A stretch of 64,000 nt of DNA from Miscanthus floridulus (GCF_019320115.1 NC_089593.1:14226789-14290788); one strand, 5' to 3'. Numbered from the stretch's first letter, positions 33,897-46,490 are shown. Numbers and translations: made by a program. Notes: generated by a model from the letters alone, not told the origin.

Positions 33897-36404
33897 ATGG
33901 TCATCATCTCTGGCTCCATGGCTACGCCGAACGGCCTCATGTTCACTGTTGGCCAGATCACCTGGACCACTGGCTCCGACGGCTTCATCGCCATGGCCCC
34001 AGAGAAGGCGTGGATTCAGTCCGCACTGACCACTACTTCACCTACATCGGCTATGACTCTGACCACGGTAGAAACAGCTCCGACCACGGTAGAAATGGCT
34101 CCGATCACGGTGGATACGGCTCCGACCACGACGGATACGGCTCCGACCATGATGGATCTAGCTCTGACCATGGTACATCTAGCTCCGACCATGCCTGCAT
34201 CATCTTTAGCCATGCCGACAACTCGTCATCTGCTTCCCCACTACAAAGGGAAGCAGATCGACAACACCGACCTGCTCGACTCCATCGATCAGGTCAGCAC
34301 CAAACTCACTGAAACCCTAGCTCTGGTAAGTACGATTCAAAGTCAACCTAATGAGCAGGTAACCGCTTCCCACAACAGATCTACCCGACCAGCTCGGACC
34401 AGTCGCCCTGCATGACTTGGTACAGATCTCGTGGTCATATCTACTCCTGAAGGGCGCTCCGCTCGTCGCCGGACAGCCTCCACGACGGGTATCTGGCTCT
34501 CCGAGTACAAAGCCTCAATGGAGAACCACCAGGTCCAGCCCTACGGCCTGCGAAACGCTGCCTCTAGCTACGCGTATAACCTACAATGCCATTTGGATCT
34601 GTGTTTTATGCACCGACCTCGGCCGAAGCCACGCAACTTCGTCAACACGATCAGGATTGAAGATTATCAAGAAGGATCCGTCCACACAGTCCAAGAGGGC
34701 GACTCTAGCTCCTCGTCTGGCATCGCATCTAATGCATCTGTCCACACTGAGCTTCAGCATCATGAAGATGAAGGCGTCAAGTACGATCTGGATATCCCAG
34801 ACCACGCCCCGGGGTACTCACAATTCCCGTCTTTCCCACCAAGACGAGGGGATTTGATCCATGTTGTCAGCAATGATGAACTGCCAGTGGTTGGCGAAAC
34901 AGAACAAGAAAGGACTGCACGTGAAGCACGCAATATTGACTGGTCTAATCACCGACAAATCGAAGCCGAAGCAGACTAGGAGGCACGATGCATAAGGGTC
35001 CAGCCACATGATCTCAATGATGCTTTCAATAGGGTGGGGGACAAACAGGTCTTCAGGACTCCAAGCGCCAACATAGCCGTCGCCATGGCGACAATGCAAC
35101 GGCTACCCAACACCCCGGAAACCCAAGCAGTTCGCGATGAAATACAAGCCTATCTGACGGCTGCTATGGCCCAGACCGCAGAGATTGTAAACCAAGCCCG
35201 GGCCCCATCCGTCTCGGTCGAGTCAAGCCACAGCCGCCAGCACCCAAGTCGCTCACAGCCACTCAACCAACGTGGCTCATGCAACAATGACCCATCAGAC
35301 AACCGTTAAGGCGGAAACGGTGGCCATGATGGTGGCCAGGATGACAACGGCCGCCGGGACGACAACCGCCACGACGTCCGGGACGATAACCGCCGAGACA
35401 ACCACGACAATCGCCGCGATAACCACGATCGCAGGGCTAATCTAGATGGCAATCGAGATCGCTGCGATGGCAATAACGATCTCCGCCATTACCTCGGTGG
35501 ACGCGATCTGCACGCTCGCATCAACCAGAGAGCCGACGATCGAGCATCCCATGAAAGTTATCGCCGTATGGAATATGACACTACCCACGGCCCGCTGGGT
35601 TTGAAGCAGTTTACTCCACACCTTCACCAAGTCATATGGCCCAAGAATTTCAAGCTCGAGAAACTTCAGAAGTACGACGGCAAGGAAAACCCCGAATTAT
35701 GGGTCATGCTCTATGAGACTGCGTGCAGATTAGCCATGGCTGATGAGCACATCATGTCTAACTATTTCCCAGTCGCTGTTGGCCATGCAGGCCACCAATG
35801 GCTGGTCAGCTTGCCGGCGAACTACTTTGACTCTTGGCAGGATCTCAAGCAAGCCTTCATCGACAACTTCATTGCAACTTGTGAACAACCAGGCAACAAA
35901 TATGATCTGCAATGGATTCAAGATCGAAAAGACGAGCCACTACACGAGTACGTTCGGTGTTTCTCGGAGATGCGCATCAAGGTCCCATCAATCTCCGACA
36001 ACGAGACAATCGAGGCTTTCATCACTGGCCTCCGCTTCCACAATGCCCTAAGGGATAAGCTCCTCCGCAAGAGACCTAAATCGGTCACAGCGCTCCTGGC
36101 CACCGCTAAGAAATATGCGGATGCCGACGACGCTTAAAAGATAATTATTGAAGAAGCAGCAAGGGTTCCACGCTTCGACCACCTCCCACACCGCGATGAC
36201 TACCGCGGCAACCGTGGTCGGAACGACAATTTTGACCGCCGCAACCAGCGCAACGACTCCCGCGACCACCGTGACCAACATAATCAGCGGCGTAACCGCC
36301 GTGACGATTACAGGAGCAAGTGTGCTCAGGAAGACGACGGCGAGGTCAATACCGTTAAAAAGGGTGGCAGATGTCGTAACTACGAAGATGACTATGGCAA
36401 AGCA
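33897..36404 (+). pseudogene. Element D gag
   Basis: Starts MVIISGSMATPNGLMFTVGQ. A Thr/Ala-rich repeat (TTVETAPTTV-like, about residues 60-100) follows. In-frame stops: TGA 34413-34415, TAG 34977-34979, TAA 35307-35309, TAA 36135-36137. The capsid core runs from about 35640 to 36134: NFKLEKLQKYDGKENPELWV, FDSWQDLKQAFIDNF, YVRCFSEMR and TAKKYADADDA. An Arg/Asp/Asn/His-rich stretch (35310-35540) precedes it and another follows it. QLHPKSNHTMENC after the core looks like a zinc knuckle that has lost a Cys. Reading frame is constant throughout and continues into pol. Confidence 0.9.
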
Positions 36405-37418
36405 TTGAAAGGGCCCTACCAGCTCCATCCTAAGTCAAACCATACCATGGAGAATTGCCACATTCTCAAGTCTATTTACACGCGTCAACAGGCTCTGGAT
36501 ACATCCGACAAGCCTAACAACGCAGGGGAACAATGCAATGAGGATAACGACGACGATGATGCAGACCCTCGTCACAAGTACGTCAAGCCAACCGATCGTG
36601 TACACACCATCATCGGAGGCAAAGTGTCCATCGAGACCAAACAAGAACACAAGCTGCTCACCCGTGCTTGCTTGAACGTTGCCAACACCGACAACCTCCT
36701 CACCGATCCGCGGCTCCCTCCGTGGTCTCACCGCGAAATCTCCTTCAGCAGAAAGGACCAGTGGGCCGCAATACCTGAGCCAGGGCATTTTCCCCTGGTC
36801 CTCGATCCTTGTATTAACAAGGTTCAGTTCGATAGAGTACTGATCGACGGCGGCAGCTCCATCGATATACTGTTCAAGAACAGTCTGCCTGCCCTAAAGA
36901 TAGCTCAGGCGGAACTCAAGCCGTATGAGGCACAGTTCTAGGGTGTTCTCCCCGGACAGAGCTCTACACCTCTCGAGCATATCACGCTACCTGTGCAGTT
37001 TGGGACCCCGGACCACTTCCGCACCAACTACGTCAATTTCGTGGTTGCTGACTTTGACGGCACCTACCATGCTATTCTTGGTCGACCGTCGCTCTCCAAG
37101 TTCATGGCCATACCTCATTACAGGTATCTGGTGCTCAAGATGCCTACCGAGAAAGGAGTTCTAACCCTCCGAGGCAACGTATACGCAGCTTATACCTGTG
37201 AAGATGATAGTTTCAAAATAGCAGAGGCTCACGACCTCTCTATTCGCATGGCCGAGACCATGCTCGACGCCAAGAAGACCTCGACCAACCACCTGGAGAT
37301 CCCGGAGCTCGAGGCCCCATGCAAGAACATCAAGTCCAAGGAGCACAAGATGATCCAGCTGGTCGACGGTGATCCTAGCAAAACGGCCCTTATCGGGGCC
37401 AACCTAGATCCCAAATAG
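36405..37418 (+). pseudogene. Element D protease and linker
   Basis: WSHREISFSRKDQWAAIPEP precedes the retropepsin-like active site VLIDGGSSIDILF. After a TAG (36939-36941, where B has TGG) come TPDHFRTNYVNFVVADFDGT and LGRPSLSKFMAIPHYRYLVL. The frame ends LDPK followed by TAG at 37416-37418, the stop shared with A, B and E, and reopens in the same frame into RT. Confidence 0.87.
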
Positions 37419-38785
37419 GAAGACGCGCTCGTCGGGTTCTTGAGGAGCAACGTGGATGTGTTTGCATGGAAACCTGCTGACATGCCTAGTGTACCTCAGA
37501 ACTTGATTGAGCACTCCTTAAATGTCAACGGCAAGGCCAAACCTATCAAACAGAAGCTACGGCGGTTCGCTCGCGACAAAAAGGAGGCGATTAGGGTAGA
37601 AGTTACACGGCTTTTGGCAGCCGGATTTATCAAAGAGGTGTATCATCCAGAGTGGTTAGCCAACCCGGTTCTTGTACGCAAAAAGAATAATGAATGGAGA
37701 ATGTGCGTTGATTACACTAATCTCAACAAACACTGCCCTAAGGACCCCTTCAGCTTACCTCACATAGACAAGGTCGTAGATTCAACCGCCAGTTACGAGC
37801 TGCTTTCCTTTCTCGATTGCTACTCTAGTTATCACCAGATCGCTCTCAAAAAGGACGACCAGATCAAGACATCTTTTATCACGCCCTTTGGAGCCTACTG
37901 CTACACGACTATGTTGTTCGGGCTCAAAAATGCTAGGGCTACCTACCAACGCGCTATACAAGCTTGCCTCAAAGACGAGATAAAAGACGACCTCGTCGAG
38001 GCTTATGTTGATGATATAGTTATCAAAACCAAGGATGCACATACCCTTGTTGACAACTTGGAATGCACCTTTGCAGCCCTTAACACATTCCAGTGGAAGT
38101 TAAACCCAAAGAAGTGCATCTTTGGTATTCCTTCTGGCATACTACTCGGCAACGTCGTCAGTCACGACGGCATACGCCCTAATTCGGAGAAAGTCAAAGC
38201 TGTCTTGGACATGAAGCCACCCAAAAAGGTGAAGGATGTTCAGAAGCTTACCGGATGCATGGCCGCCCTCAGCCGATTCATATCAAGATTAGGTGAAAAA
38301 GGATTACCGTTCTTTAAACTACTCAAAGCATCCGAAAAGTTTGAGTGGTCGGAGGAAGCAAACGCTGCCTTCACACAGCTGAAACAATACCTTACATCAC
38401 CTCCAGTCCTCACGCTCCTAGAGAAGACGAAACACTCCTGCTTTACATTGCGGCTACTAATCGAGTGGTCTCCACGGCCATGGTGGTCGAGCGAGACGAG
38501 CCCGGCCACGTCTATAAGGTACAGCGGCCAATCTATTTCATCAGTGAGGTACTTAATGTGTCCAAGACCAGGTACCCACAGATTCAGAAGTTGATCTACG
38601 CCATACTAATAACATCCCGAAAGTTGAAACATTACTTCGATGGATACCGTGTGGTGGTCATGACTGAGTACCCTCTGCGAGATATCATTAGCAACAAGGA
38701 TGCGAACGGGTCCATCGTTAAATGGGCAATGGAGCTATGCTCCTTTTCCTTGGAATTTGCAAGTCGTACTACAATCAAGTCTTAA
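37419..38785 (+). pseudogene. Element D reverse transcriptase
   Basis: Motifs: GFIKEVYHPEWLANPVLVRK, WRMCVDYTNLNKHCPKD, FLDCYSSYHQI, FGAYCYTTMLFGLKNA, catalytic YVDD in VEAYVDDIVIKTKD, then IFGIPSGILLGNVVSHDG and KVKDVQKLTGCMAALSRFIS. A one-base deletion near 38413 shifts the frame just after SPPVLT; the new frame continues [18 protein letters not shown] to KS followed by TAA at 38783-38785. Confidence 0.93.
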
Positions 38786-40629
38786 GCACTCATCGATTTC
38801 ATCGTTGAGTGGACAGACTTAAGCACACCTGCTTCTCCGGGATCCGACAAGTATTGGACGATGTACTTCGACGGCTCTCTCAACATTGACGGTGCGGGAG
38901 CAGGAGTCCTTTTCGTGTCACCATCCAAGGAGCAGCTCCAGTACGTCCTCATGATTTATTTCCCAGCATCTAATAATGCCGCTGAGTACAAAGCATGCCT
39001 ACATGGTTTGCGCATTGCAGTTGAGCTTGGCATCAAATGTCTCTACGTCTACGGAGACTCTGCTCTGGTCATCAACCAACTCAACAAGGACTGGGACATG
39101 ACCAGCGAAAAGATGGATGCATACTGCAAATCGATCAGAAAGCTAGAAGGCAGGTTCTATGGCATCAAGTACATACACGTGGTCCAGGACAAGAATCAAG
39201 CAGCGGATGCACTATCAAAGTTAGGATCACCCCGAGCCAAAATCCCGCATGGCGTATTCGTCCAAGACCTGCTCATGCCTTCCATCGAAGAGGAAGATTC
39301 CACGGCAGACAAGCCTCCAGACCAGCAGTTGGTGGCTACGGTTCCGGCGTCAAGCACCACCGAGCCGCCTCCGACCACTCATGAGCCCGACTGGAGAATA
39401 CCTTTCATCAAGTACCTAATAGATGGTAGCGGTTACACTGATCGGACAGAAAACGAGCGCCTAATGTGTCACAGTAAGCAGTACCTGCTCGTCGATGGCA
39501 AGCTATGGCGCAAGAACGCAAAGGTGGAAATCTTGATGAAGTGTATAACCCAGGAGGATGGCAAACATCTCCTAGACCAAATCCACTCTGGCTCCTGCGG
39601 TAACAACGTGGCCTCAAGAATGCTGGTCGGTAAGGCTTTCCTAGCAGGGTTCTATTGGCCGTCAGCAGTAGCCGACGCAGAGAAGCTAGTCCGCCACTAT
39701 GAGGGCTGTCAGTTCTTCGCCAAGAGAATCCACGTACCAGCACTTGAGATCCAGACAATACCAGCCTCTTGGCCCTTTGCATGCTGGGGACTGGATATGA
39801 TCGGGCCCTTCAAACCGGCTCTAGGGAAATTTACATGCGTCTTTGTGCTGATCGATAAATTTTCTAAGTGGATAGAATACATGCCTCTGGTACAGGCATC
39901 CTCAGAAAAGGCTGTCATGTTCCTCGACTAGGTCATCCACCGTTTCGGCATACCCAACAACATCATCACTAATCTGGGTACTCAGTTCATCGGGAACGCT
40001 TTTTGGGACTTCTGCGATGAAAGGAGCATAGTAGTAAAATACGTCTCGGTGGCACACCCTAGAGCTAATGGACAAGTCGAGCGGGCCAATGGCATGATCT
40101 TAGATGCATTGAAGAAGAGGATGTATAGAGAAAATGACAAAGCTCCTGGAAGATGGCTCAACGAGTTACCAGCCGTGGTCTGGGGCCTCAGAATTCAGCT
40201 CAGTCGTAACACTGGCGTCTCACCGTACTTTATGGTTTACGGCGCTGAGGCAGTCCTTCCAGCAGATATAGCTTTCAGATTAGCACGGGTAGAGAACTTC
40301 GACGAAAAAGGGTCAATGAAGTATGGGAACTAGAAGTGAATAGCGCAGAAGAGAAGCGGCTCGATTCTTGTGTATGTACGGCCAAATACCTTGCTATTTT
40401 GCGCAGGTACTACAACAAGAACGTTAAAGAGCGATTCTTCATGGTTGGGGACCTGGTCCTGAAGTGGAAGATGAACCAGGCTGGTGTCCATAAACTCGCA
40501 ACCCCATGGGAGGGTCCTTTCATGATCAAGGAAGTCACACGACCAATGTCTTATAGGTTAGCTCACCTAGACGGTATTGACGTACCAAACTCGTGGCACA
40601 TCGACAAGCTTAGATGTTTCTATGCTTAA
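38786..40629 (+). pseudogene. Element D RNase H and integrase
   Basis: RNase H: MYFDGSLNIDGAGAG, NNAAEYKACL, VYGDSALVINQL and AADALSKLGS. Integrase: zinc region IHSGSCGNNV...HYEGCQFF, then GLDMIGPFKPALGKF (first Asp), ITNLGTQFIG (Asn in place of the second catalytic Asp, 39971-39973) and GQVERANG (Glu, about 40079). A TAG lies at 39929-39931. A one-base shift near 40310 moves the last 97 codons (EEKRLDSCVCTAKYLAILRR to LRCFYA) into another frame. TAA at 40627-40629. Confidence 0.92.
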
Positions 40630-41207
40630 CTGCTGAGATATGTACTCCTCTTGTACTTTTGATTTACTTCAATAAAGCTATTATGATTTCTTCGACCACT
40701 CTAATGTGTCACTTCGAATTTTATGGTTATTCTAACTTAGCCAGTAAAAGCCGACCACCACTCCTTCTACGGTTTTCGGAACAGGCCCTGTCTCCGGTTC
40801 CTTCCAACACGTGCATGGGATCCACTCTCTACGTTACGGGTGATCGGCAGGTCCCCCTTAGTTTGACTTGTCCGCGTCTACGTGTGCATAGGTCACGCAC
40901 CTCACACTCCAACCACATGGCAAACTAGGGCCGCACAAACTTTTTGGGATGATGTGTCGAGCAAAATGGTACAACTAAACAGAACGTTAACATGTTCTCA
41001 CTTAGTTACACCAATATAAGTTTCAAGCTTAAAAACGTTTTATACAAAGCAAACAAGCTTATAATGATATACAGTTACGTTATTACAAGCTTGCCTGAAG
41101 AGGCCCAAGTTTACAATAACACAACTATGTCCTCCTTCTATAGCTCTAAGCCTATTACATTGGCTGGTCGGGGCGTGTGGCACCTACTGCTCGCTGTTTC
41201 TGATATC
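40630..41207. other. Spacer between integrase and antisense ORF ends, element D
   Basis: Tail-to-tail junction of the two transcription units. AATAAA at about 40670-40675 is a plausible polyadenylation signal for the sense transcript. No gene seen. Confidence 0.55.
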
Positions 41208-44200
41208 CTACTCTAGTCTCGGGGACTCTTGTGCTAGTCGAGCTGAAGGGGATGGCCCCGCCGATGCCTGGCTGGTCGAGACCACAGGCTTCGTCGGTTG
41301 GTTTGCAACTGATGGCGTTTCCAGCTGACTTGTCGATGGTGTCCCCTGTACAGGTGCTGTCCCACCTCCACATAGGTTAATGTCGCCAATTATCTTTGAC
41401 GATAGGTCCAGCTGGGCCATCCGAAGCTCCTCCACCTTGTCTAGGTCTACCTCTTTCGGGTATCTAGCCTCCAGGTGCTTAAGATTGATCAGGGGGTAGT
41501 GGGCACGCACCATGCTTAGCACATGGGCACCCATGTACTCACCCACCTCCTTCATGAACTCTTGGAACCATCCCCATGCTTGTCTGCATCTCTTGACCAG
41601 TCCGAGCTAGGACGTCCTCGGCTCTTCCTCTGTGAGCGCCGGGTCGATAAGGTCGAGGACGGGCAAAATGCCAGTTGCCACTTCCTAGCACCGGTTCTTC
41701 CATGTGTCCCGATCCTCGGTGGCCTCGAGGCATCATGCCTTCCAATCGTCACGCTCTTTGATCATGGCTTCTAGATGCCTCTTGGCATTGACTTTTAAAA
41801 CTGCACACCATACAAGACATCAAATGTAATGGCACGACAAGACAAGGCGGGCAACAGAATGAGAAAGGTGGTCTAGAATACTTACTTTTCAGTTCCTCCT
41901 TCATTTTGGTGGTGTGGTCCTGGAGTTGAGACTGGTTGCGTGCCAGTTTCTCGTTGTCCTCCTTCAGACGACCACACTCCGCGGTCACGTGGCTTTTCTC
42001 CTCTTGGAGGCGGGTTACTTCAGCTTCTAAGCCTGCGTTATAGCTGTCACTACCAATAATGCAACAACACGTGTCATAGTCTTGCTGTGATAAAATGATA
42101 ACTTACTTGTTTTTTCCCGCTCTTTGTTATTGAGCTAGCCAACCAGGTTCTGGTTCTGTGCCTCTCGCTCTGTCCTCTCCTGGTCGGCGGCTTCAAGTTG
42201 GCGGTGCAAGCATTCCACCTCGGCCGCCAGTTCTCTATTGTTCGCCGTGATTCCCTCAATCTGGTCGAAGCACCTCTTTTGGTACTTCGCGGTCTTCATC
42301 AAGTCCTGCATATAAACAAGCTAAGTCAGACAGATCGACTACATAACAGGGTCAAGTGGTCAAGCCAAACATACCTGGACTTCTATCACCAGACGCTTTG
42401 CCGCCCGTTCAACTTTTAGGGTCTCTTCGACCTCTGGGATTTCTTTGTGCATAACCCACTCATCGTTCCGCCAGCGCGACACATATACATGTTGTCGTTT
42501 ATCTTGGGGATGTCCCAGGATTTCTTCTACTTCGTCCTCTTTGGCCTCTTGTTCAGGGGGCGGCGCTGGTCTGGAGTCTGCAGTCTCCACGACCACTATG
42601 GCCTTCCCACTAGCCGTAGCATCGGCTAGCGTGCTCTGTGCCAACTCCGGTTGCTGCTCCTCGGCTTGGTCTGGTTCCCTTGGCACCAAGGTACCCGCTC
42701 CAGCAGGGTTAGTGCTCGGAGCACTTGTACTTTAGTTGGCTGTCTTCTCGACCAGCTACTCGGGGACTGACGTCTGACTGCTCGTCTGCTGAGGTTCCGG
42801 CGGAATTTCTTCTACAGGTTCCTCCACAACCAGCTGCTGAGCAGTTTTTTCCACCAGTACTAGCGAAGCCGTGCCACACCCGGCTAGCTAGTTGGGATTT
42901 TTAGTGGACACTGACCTGATATACCAGGGAAAAGTTCAGAAGACAATAGTATTCAATACAAATTATAAGCTCACATCAAAGTTACAGATACTTACGGCTT
43001 GGAATCACGGAATGACGTGGTGAAGGAGCGTCTCTTCGATCGCGCCTGCTCCACGTGCTCGGCGGGTTCCACCGGGTCTTTTCCCATGACGGGTACTGGC
43101 GCTGGGGTTTGGTGCTCGACAATTCCCCCGCTTGTCCTCTGTGTTGCAGTGGTCGGTGATGCGATCACTGCTGGCATAGAGGAGCCACCCTGCTCCGTGG
43201 ACCCCATTTGTCTCCTCCTCTTTCGAGGGACGAGTCGGAAGATGTCCGCATCCTCTGTTTCATCATCTGAAAGGGGGAAGATGGCCTGGCGACGTTTATT
43301 GGCAGCCGGCCGCTTGCCAGCAGCTCTGGCCGATGCATCCTCCACAACCTCGAGTGCCGCCCAGTGGACGTCTTTGGTCCTGGCACTGGTCTGGGTGGCT
43401 GGGCTGGCAACTTGCGGCCAATCCACACCAAGGGGCGGAGACACGAACACTGTTGCCCGGTCACGACCATTACTCTGGGAAACATAAAGGAGACAACAGT
43501 CAATTTCTTGTTACAACATGATTCTATAGGTACAAGGAAGCATCATTTACCTTTGGGGGAGGTCGGGCCAGCTTGAAGGCGTGCTCGATGTCGTTTAACC
43601 TGACATAATTGGGATCAGCTAGGTTGAATAGCTCCCCAATCCTGGCCTTGACTTCTGTCTTGTCGAGCGCCTCTTTCCTGGTCCTCATTGGATCAGCGCT
43701 CCCCTGGTACTCAAAGCCAGGATGTACCCTCTTCTAGCAGGGCTAGATCCTTCGGCTGATGAAGTTCCTGACCACACTTGGACCATCCAGCTTTCCCCAC
43801 GGGATCATCCCGAGCAGTTCTACGATCTGCTCCACGTGCTCGAGCTTCTCCGACCAGCTGTTCTTCTTCTCTGGAATCAACCCCACATCGCATAGGGTGA
43901 TTGTGTTCGGCTCTTCGCGGATGTAGAACCACTTCTTGTACCATTCGTCTAGCGAGGTGTTCTAGGGGCAGTGCAAGTACTGGGCCTTCATACCATCATG
44001 CAAATTGAGGTAGACGCCTCCGGCTATCTTCGAGCCGCCGCTCCCTTTCTTCCGCAGACAGAATAGGTGGCGAAAGAGGTCGAAATGGGGCTAGAAGCCA
44101 CCATAGGCCTCGCAAAGATGGATGAAGGTGGAGACAAGAAGAATCGAGTTGGGATGTAGATTACAAATCCCAATCTCGTAATACAAGCAGAGACCCTGAA

Positions 44201-44435
44201 GGAAAGGGTGCACTAGAACCCCAAAACCCCGTTTGAAGAAATCCTCGAAAACCACAATCTCACCTGGTTGTGTATCGGGGAAGCTTTCTCCTTCTGGTGC
44301 ACGCCATCCCGCGAGAGCCTTGTTGTGGAGCACTCCCATGGCGATGAGGTCTTCGATGGTCTGCTCATTGCTCCTTGACTTCCACCACTCCTTCACCATG
44401 ACTCCGCCTTTCTTCTGGGCGTCTCTCTTTGCCAT
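41208..44435 (-). pseudogene. Element D antisense ORF, six predicted exons
   Basis: The clearest copy of the antisense gene. Starts MAKRDAQKKGGVMVKEWWKS. Predicted exons on the minus strand: 44435-43551, 43474-42996, 42915-42375, 42305-42107, 42032-41886, 41800-41208; every intron is 69-85 bp and GT..AG. Exon 1 has the Transposase_28-like block (FEDFFKRGFGVLVHPFLQGL, YYEIGICNLHPNSILLVSTF). Exon 2 holds an acidic stretch followed by RKRRRQ. Exon 3 is Pro/Glu-rich and ends VERAAKRLVIEVQ. Exons 4-6 are charged and heptad-like, typical of coiled coil. Exon 6 contains LPVLDLIDPAL-like and YPKEVDLDKVEELRMAQLDL. A few stops in exons 1 and 4 make it a pseudogene. A TATA-like TTATTTATAA lies on the minus strand at 44581-44590. 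Function unknown. Confidence 0.8.
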
Positions 44436-44930
44436 TAATCTATCCTTACTAAGGGGGTGGATGCAGTGGCGGGGGGATTGGTGATGATTTTCGGAGGAAT
44501 AGGGTTCGGCAAGAGGAAGAAGAAGGTTGCGGCGGTGAATGACAATGGGGATCGGTAAAAAGTAACTTACCAGTTCTATATTATAAATAACCAAGAGCTC
44601 CGTCGTTTCATCCGCCCAAGATTCTTGGGAGACATGCGCACGCGGCGTAGATGGTTGTTTTCACAACCTCGAGATCTATGCCAATAAATGCGCCCCTTCG
44701 TTACCAGTGTATGCGCCTCTTCGATGATAGTGTGAGAGGGCCCACACTAACGCACCTCCATACAGGTGCCAAGCGACTGTTTGCCAGAAAGAGCAATAAG
44801 GTAGAGTGACGTGTTATATCCATCTGCTTTTTTGACCAGACGTGGCAGTTTGGACTTGACAGAGTAAGGAGATAAATAAATACACTAAATAATAATACAA
44901 GCGGCGTTCTTTTTCCTTTCGCTGCATGTC
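44436..44930. promoter_or_regulatory. Upstream region of element D antisense ORF
   Basis: No coding sequence. It contains the minus-strand TATA-like box at 44581-44590 and a GGTAAGTTACTTTTTACC-like segment that is also found upstream of B's antisense ORF (about 7465-7485), so the promoter area is conserved between the two copies. Confidence 0.55.
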
Positions 44931-44940
44931 TTGTGCCTAA

Positions 44941-45130
44941 TGATGGACCAGACCACTGCCGTGCTCAGGGACTGCCTAGACCACTGCCGTGCTCGGGAAC
45001 CGCCCAGACCACTACCGTGCTCAGGAACCGCCCAGACCACTGCCGTGCTCGGGGACTGCTCCGACCGCTGCCGTGTTTGGGGATTGCTCCGGCTATTAAT
45101 GTGCTCGGGGACTGTCCCGACCACTGTTCG
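44941..45130 (+). repeat. Tandem array of purine-tract units, element D
   Basis: About seven copies of a 28-bp unit centred on CCGTGCTCGGGGACTGC with CCAGACCACTG between them. The core GCTCGGGGACT is identical to that of D's polypurine tract. B has the corresponding array at about 6950-7127. Confidence 0.8.
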
Positions 45131-45777
45131 GAGATTGTTTTCCTCAACTACATATGATTTGTACTCACATACAGTTGAGAGACATTTATTTAGACCTTGC
45201 TACAAGGCTCATACTTCACCTTCCAGCAAGCTTGGGGACTACATCGGTATGATGCACCTGCCGGTGCATCTCGTATCGCCTGCACGATGGTTGGATTCTT
45301 AACTTCAATGGAAATTCTTCTTTTTAGACCCTAGCACCACATGCTTACATCACCTACTACTAGGCCCGGGGACTAAGTGGGCACACTTCACCTTGCGGTG
45401 AATGTGTTTATTTAATCGACCCTTATGCTTTGACTGATTGTAAGGATTACTATCGTGCTCGGGGACTGTCCCGACCACTGCTCAGAGATTGCTTTCCTCG
45501 ACTACATGTGATTTGTACTCACATACAGTTGAGAGACATTTATTTAGACCTTGCTATAAGGCTCATACTTCGCCTTCCAGCAAGCTCGGGGACTACATCG
45601 GTATGATGCACCTGCCGGTGCATCTCGTATTGCTTGTACGACACTTGGGTTCTCAACTTAACTGGGAATTCTTTTTAGACCCTGGCACCACGTGCCTACA
45701 TCACCTACTACCAGGCTCGGGGACTAAGTGGGCACACTTCACCTTGCGGTGAATGTGTTTGTTTTTCGACTCCTATG
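45101..45777 (+). repeat. Pair of ~320-bp direct repeats before element D 3' LTR
   Basis: Copy 1 starts at 45101 and copy 2 at 45455 (period 354 bp); both begin GTGCTCGGGGACTGTCCC. Each copy holds two hairpins: GATGCACC-TGCC-GGTGCATC (45251-45270 and 45605-45624) and CACACTTCACC-TTGC-GGTGAATGTG (45382-45406 and 45733-45757). B has a single copy, in reverse orientation as expected. Confidence 0.85.
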
Positions 45778-46004
45778 CCTCTAATGATCAAGGGCGCTAC
45801 GCTTCAAGACGCACTTACATTTCTGTTCAGAAATACAAGTGGGCACACTTCCCAGGATGGAAATCTTTTTCTTTTTTCTTAAGAGCACCATACATTCTTT
45901 GGACAACCTACTTCTCTGGTGACAGCAGTGGTCAGAGATGTCAAGGACTCAAGCCTTACTTGTCAGAGAAGGTTAAAATGGCGTGTCGCAGCATAATACA
46001 TGGT

Positions 46005-46018
46005 GCTCGGGGACTAGC
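46005..46018 (+). other. Element D polypurine tract
   Basis: GCTCGGGGACTAGC immediately before the 3' LTR. Confidence 0.87.
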
Positions 46019-46490
46019 TATGGGGGTATTAACCCCTATACCCTTACGGCTAAGCTTGGGCCAGCCCTGATCGATGAGTCCGGTCCACCAAAAGATGACG
46101 CGCGACTCGGCCAACCTGTTCGGAGCCCCGCGCAAGGAGTCAAGGCAGATTTGGCGAATAGGCAAGATCCTGGTCGGTTAGAATAGGAATCCTTATCCGG
46201 TCACATATGGCAATTGTAACTGGCTAGGATTAGTTTCTAGATCTGTAACCCTGCCCCCCGAACTATATAAGGTGGGCAGGGGACCCCTCTAAAAAACATC
46301 TCTCATTGACATATAGCAATACAAATCAGACGCTGGACGTAGGTATTACGCCTTCTTGGCGGCCGAACCTAGATAAAACCTCGTGTCTGTCTTGCGTCAC
46401 TGTCTTGTTTGTAGCTTGCGCATCTGTCTGCTGACAATCTACTACCTTGGGCATACCCCTAGGTAGACTGCCGACCATATTTCGTCGATA
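46019..46490 (+). repeat. Element D 3' LTR
   Basis: 472 bp, TATGGGGGTATTAACCCC to ATATTTCGTCGATA; both terminal dinucleotides carry a transition. TATATAA at 46264-46270. Pairs with 33377-33848. Confidence 0.96.

Larger units (their letters stand above)
33377..46490 (+). mobile_element. LTR retrotransposon D (Ty3/Gypsy, Tat type)
   Basis: A complete 13.1-kb element with two 472-bp LTRs and a perfect GTAGG target duplication (33372-33376 and 46491-46495). By hand count the LTRs differ at about 31 sites (6.6%), of which about 29 are transitions. It is the best preserved element here: gag to RT lies in one frame. Same family as B, in opposite orientation. Confidence 0.96.

Noticed and set aside
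45251..45270. Hairpin as a possible microRNA precursor
   Set aside because: Stem of 8 bp is too short for a plant miRNA precursor; treated as an element structure instead.
23602..46490. Idea that D is nested inside C or that C and D form one rearranged element
   Set aside because: A 320-bp piece of element A's gag lies between them and each has its own target duplication.
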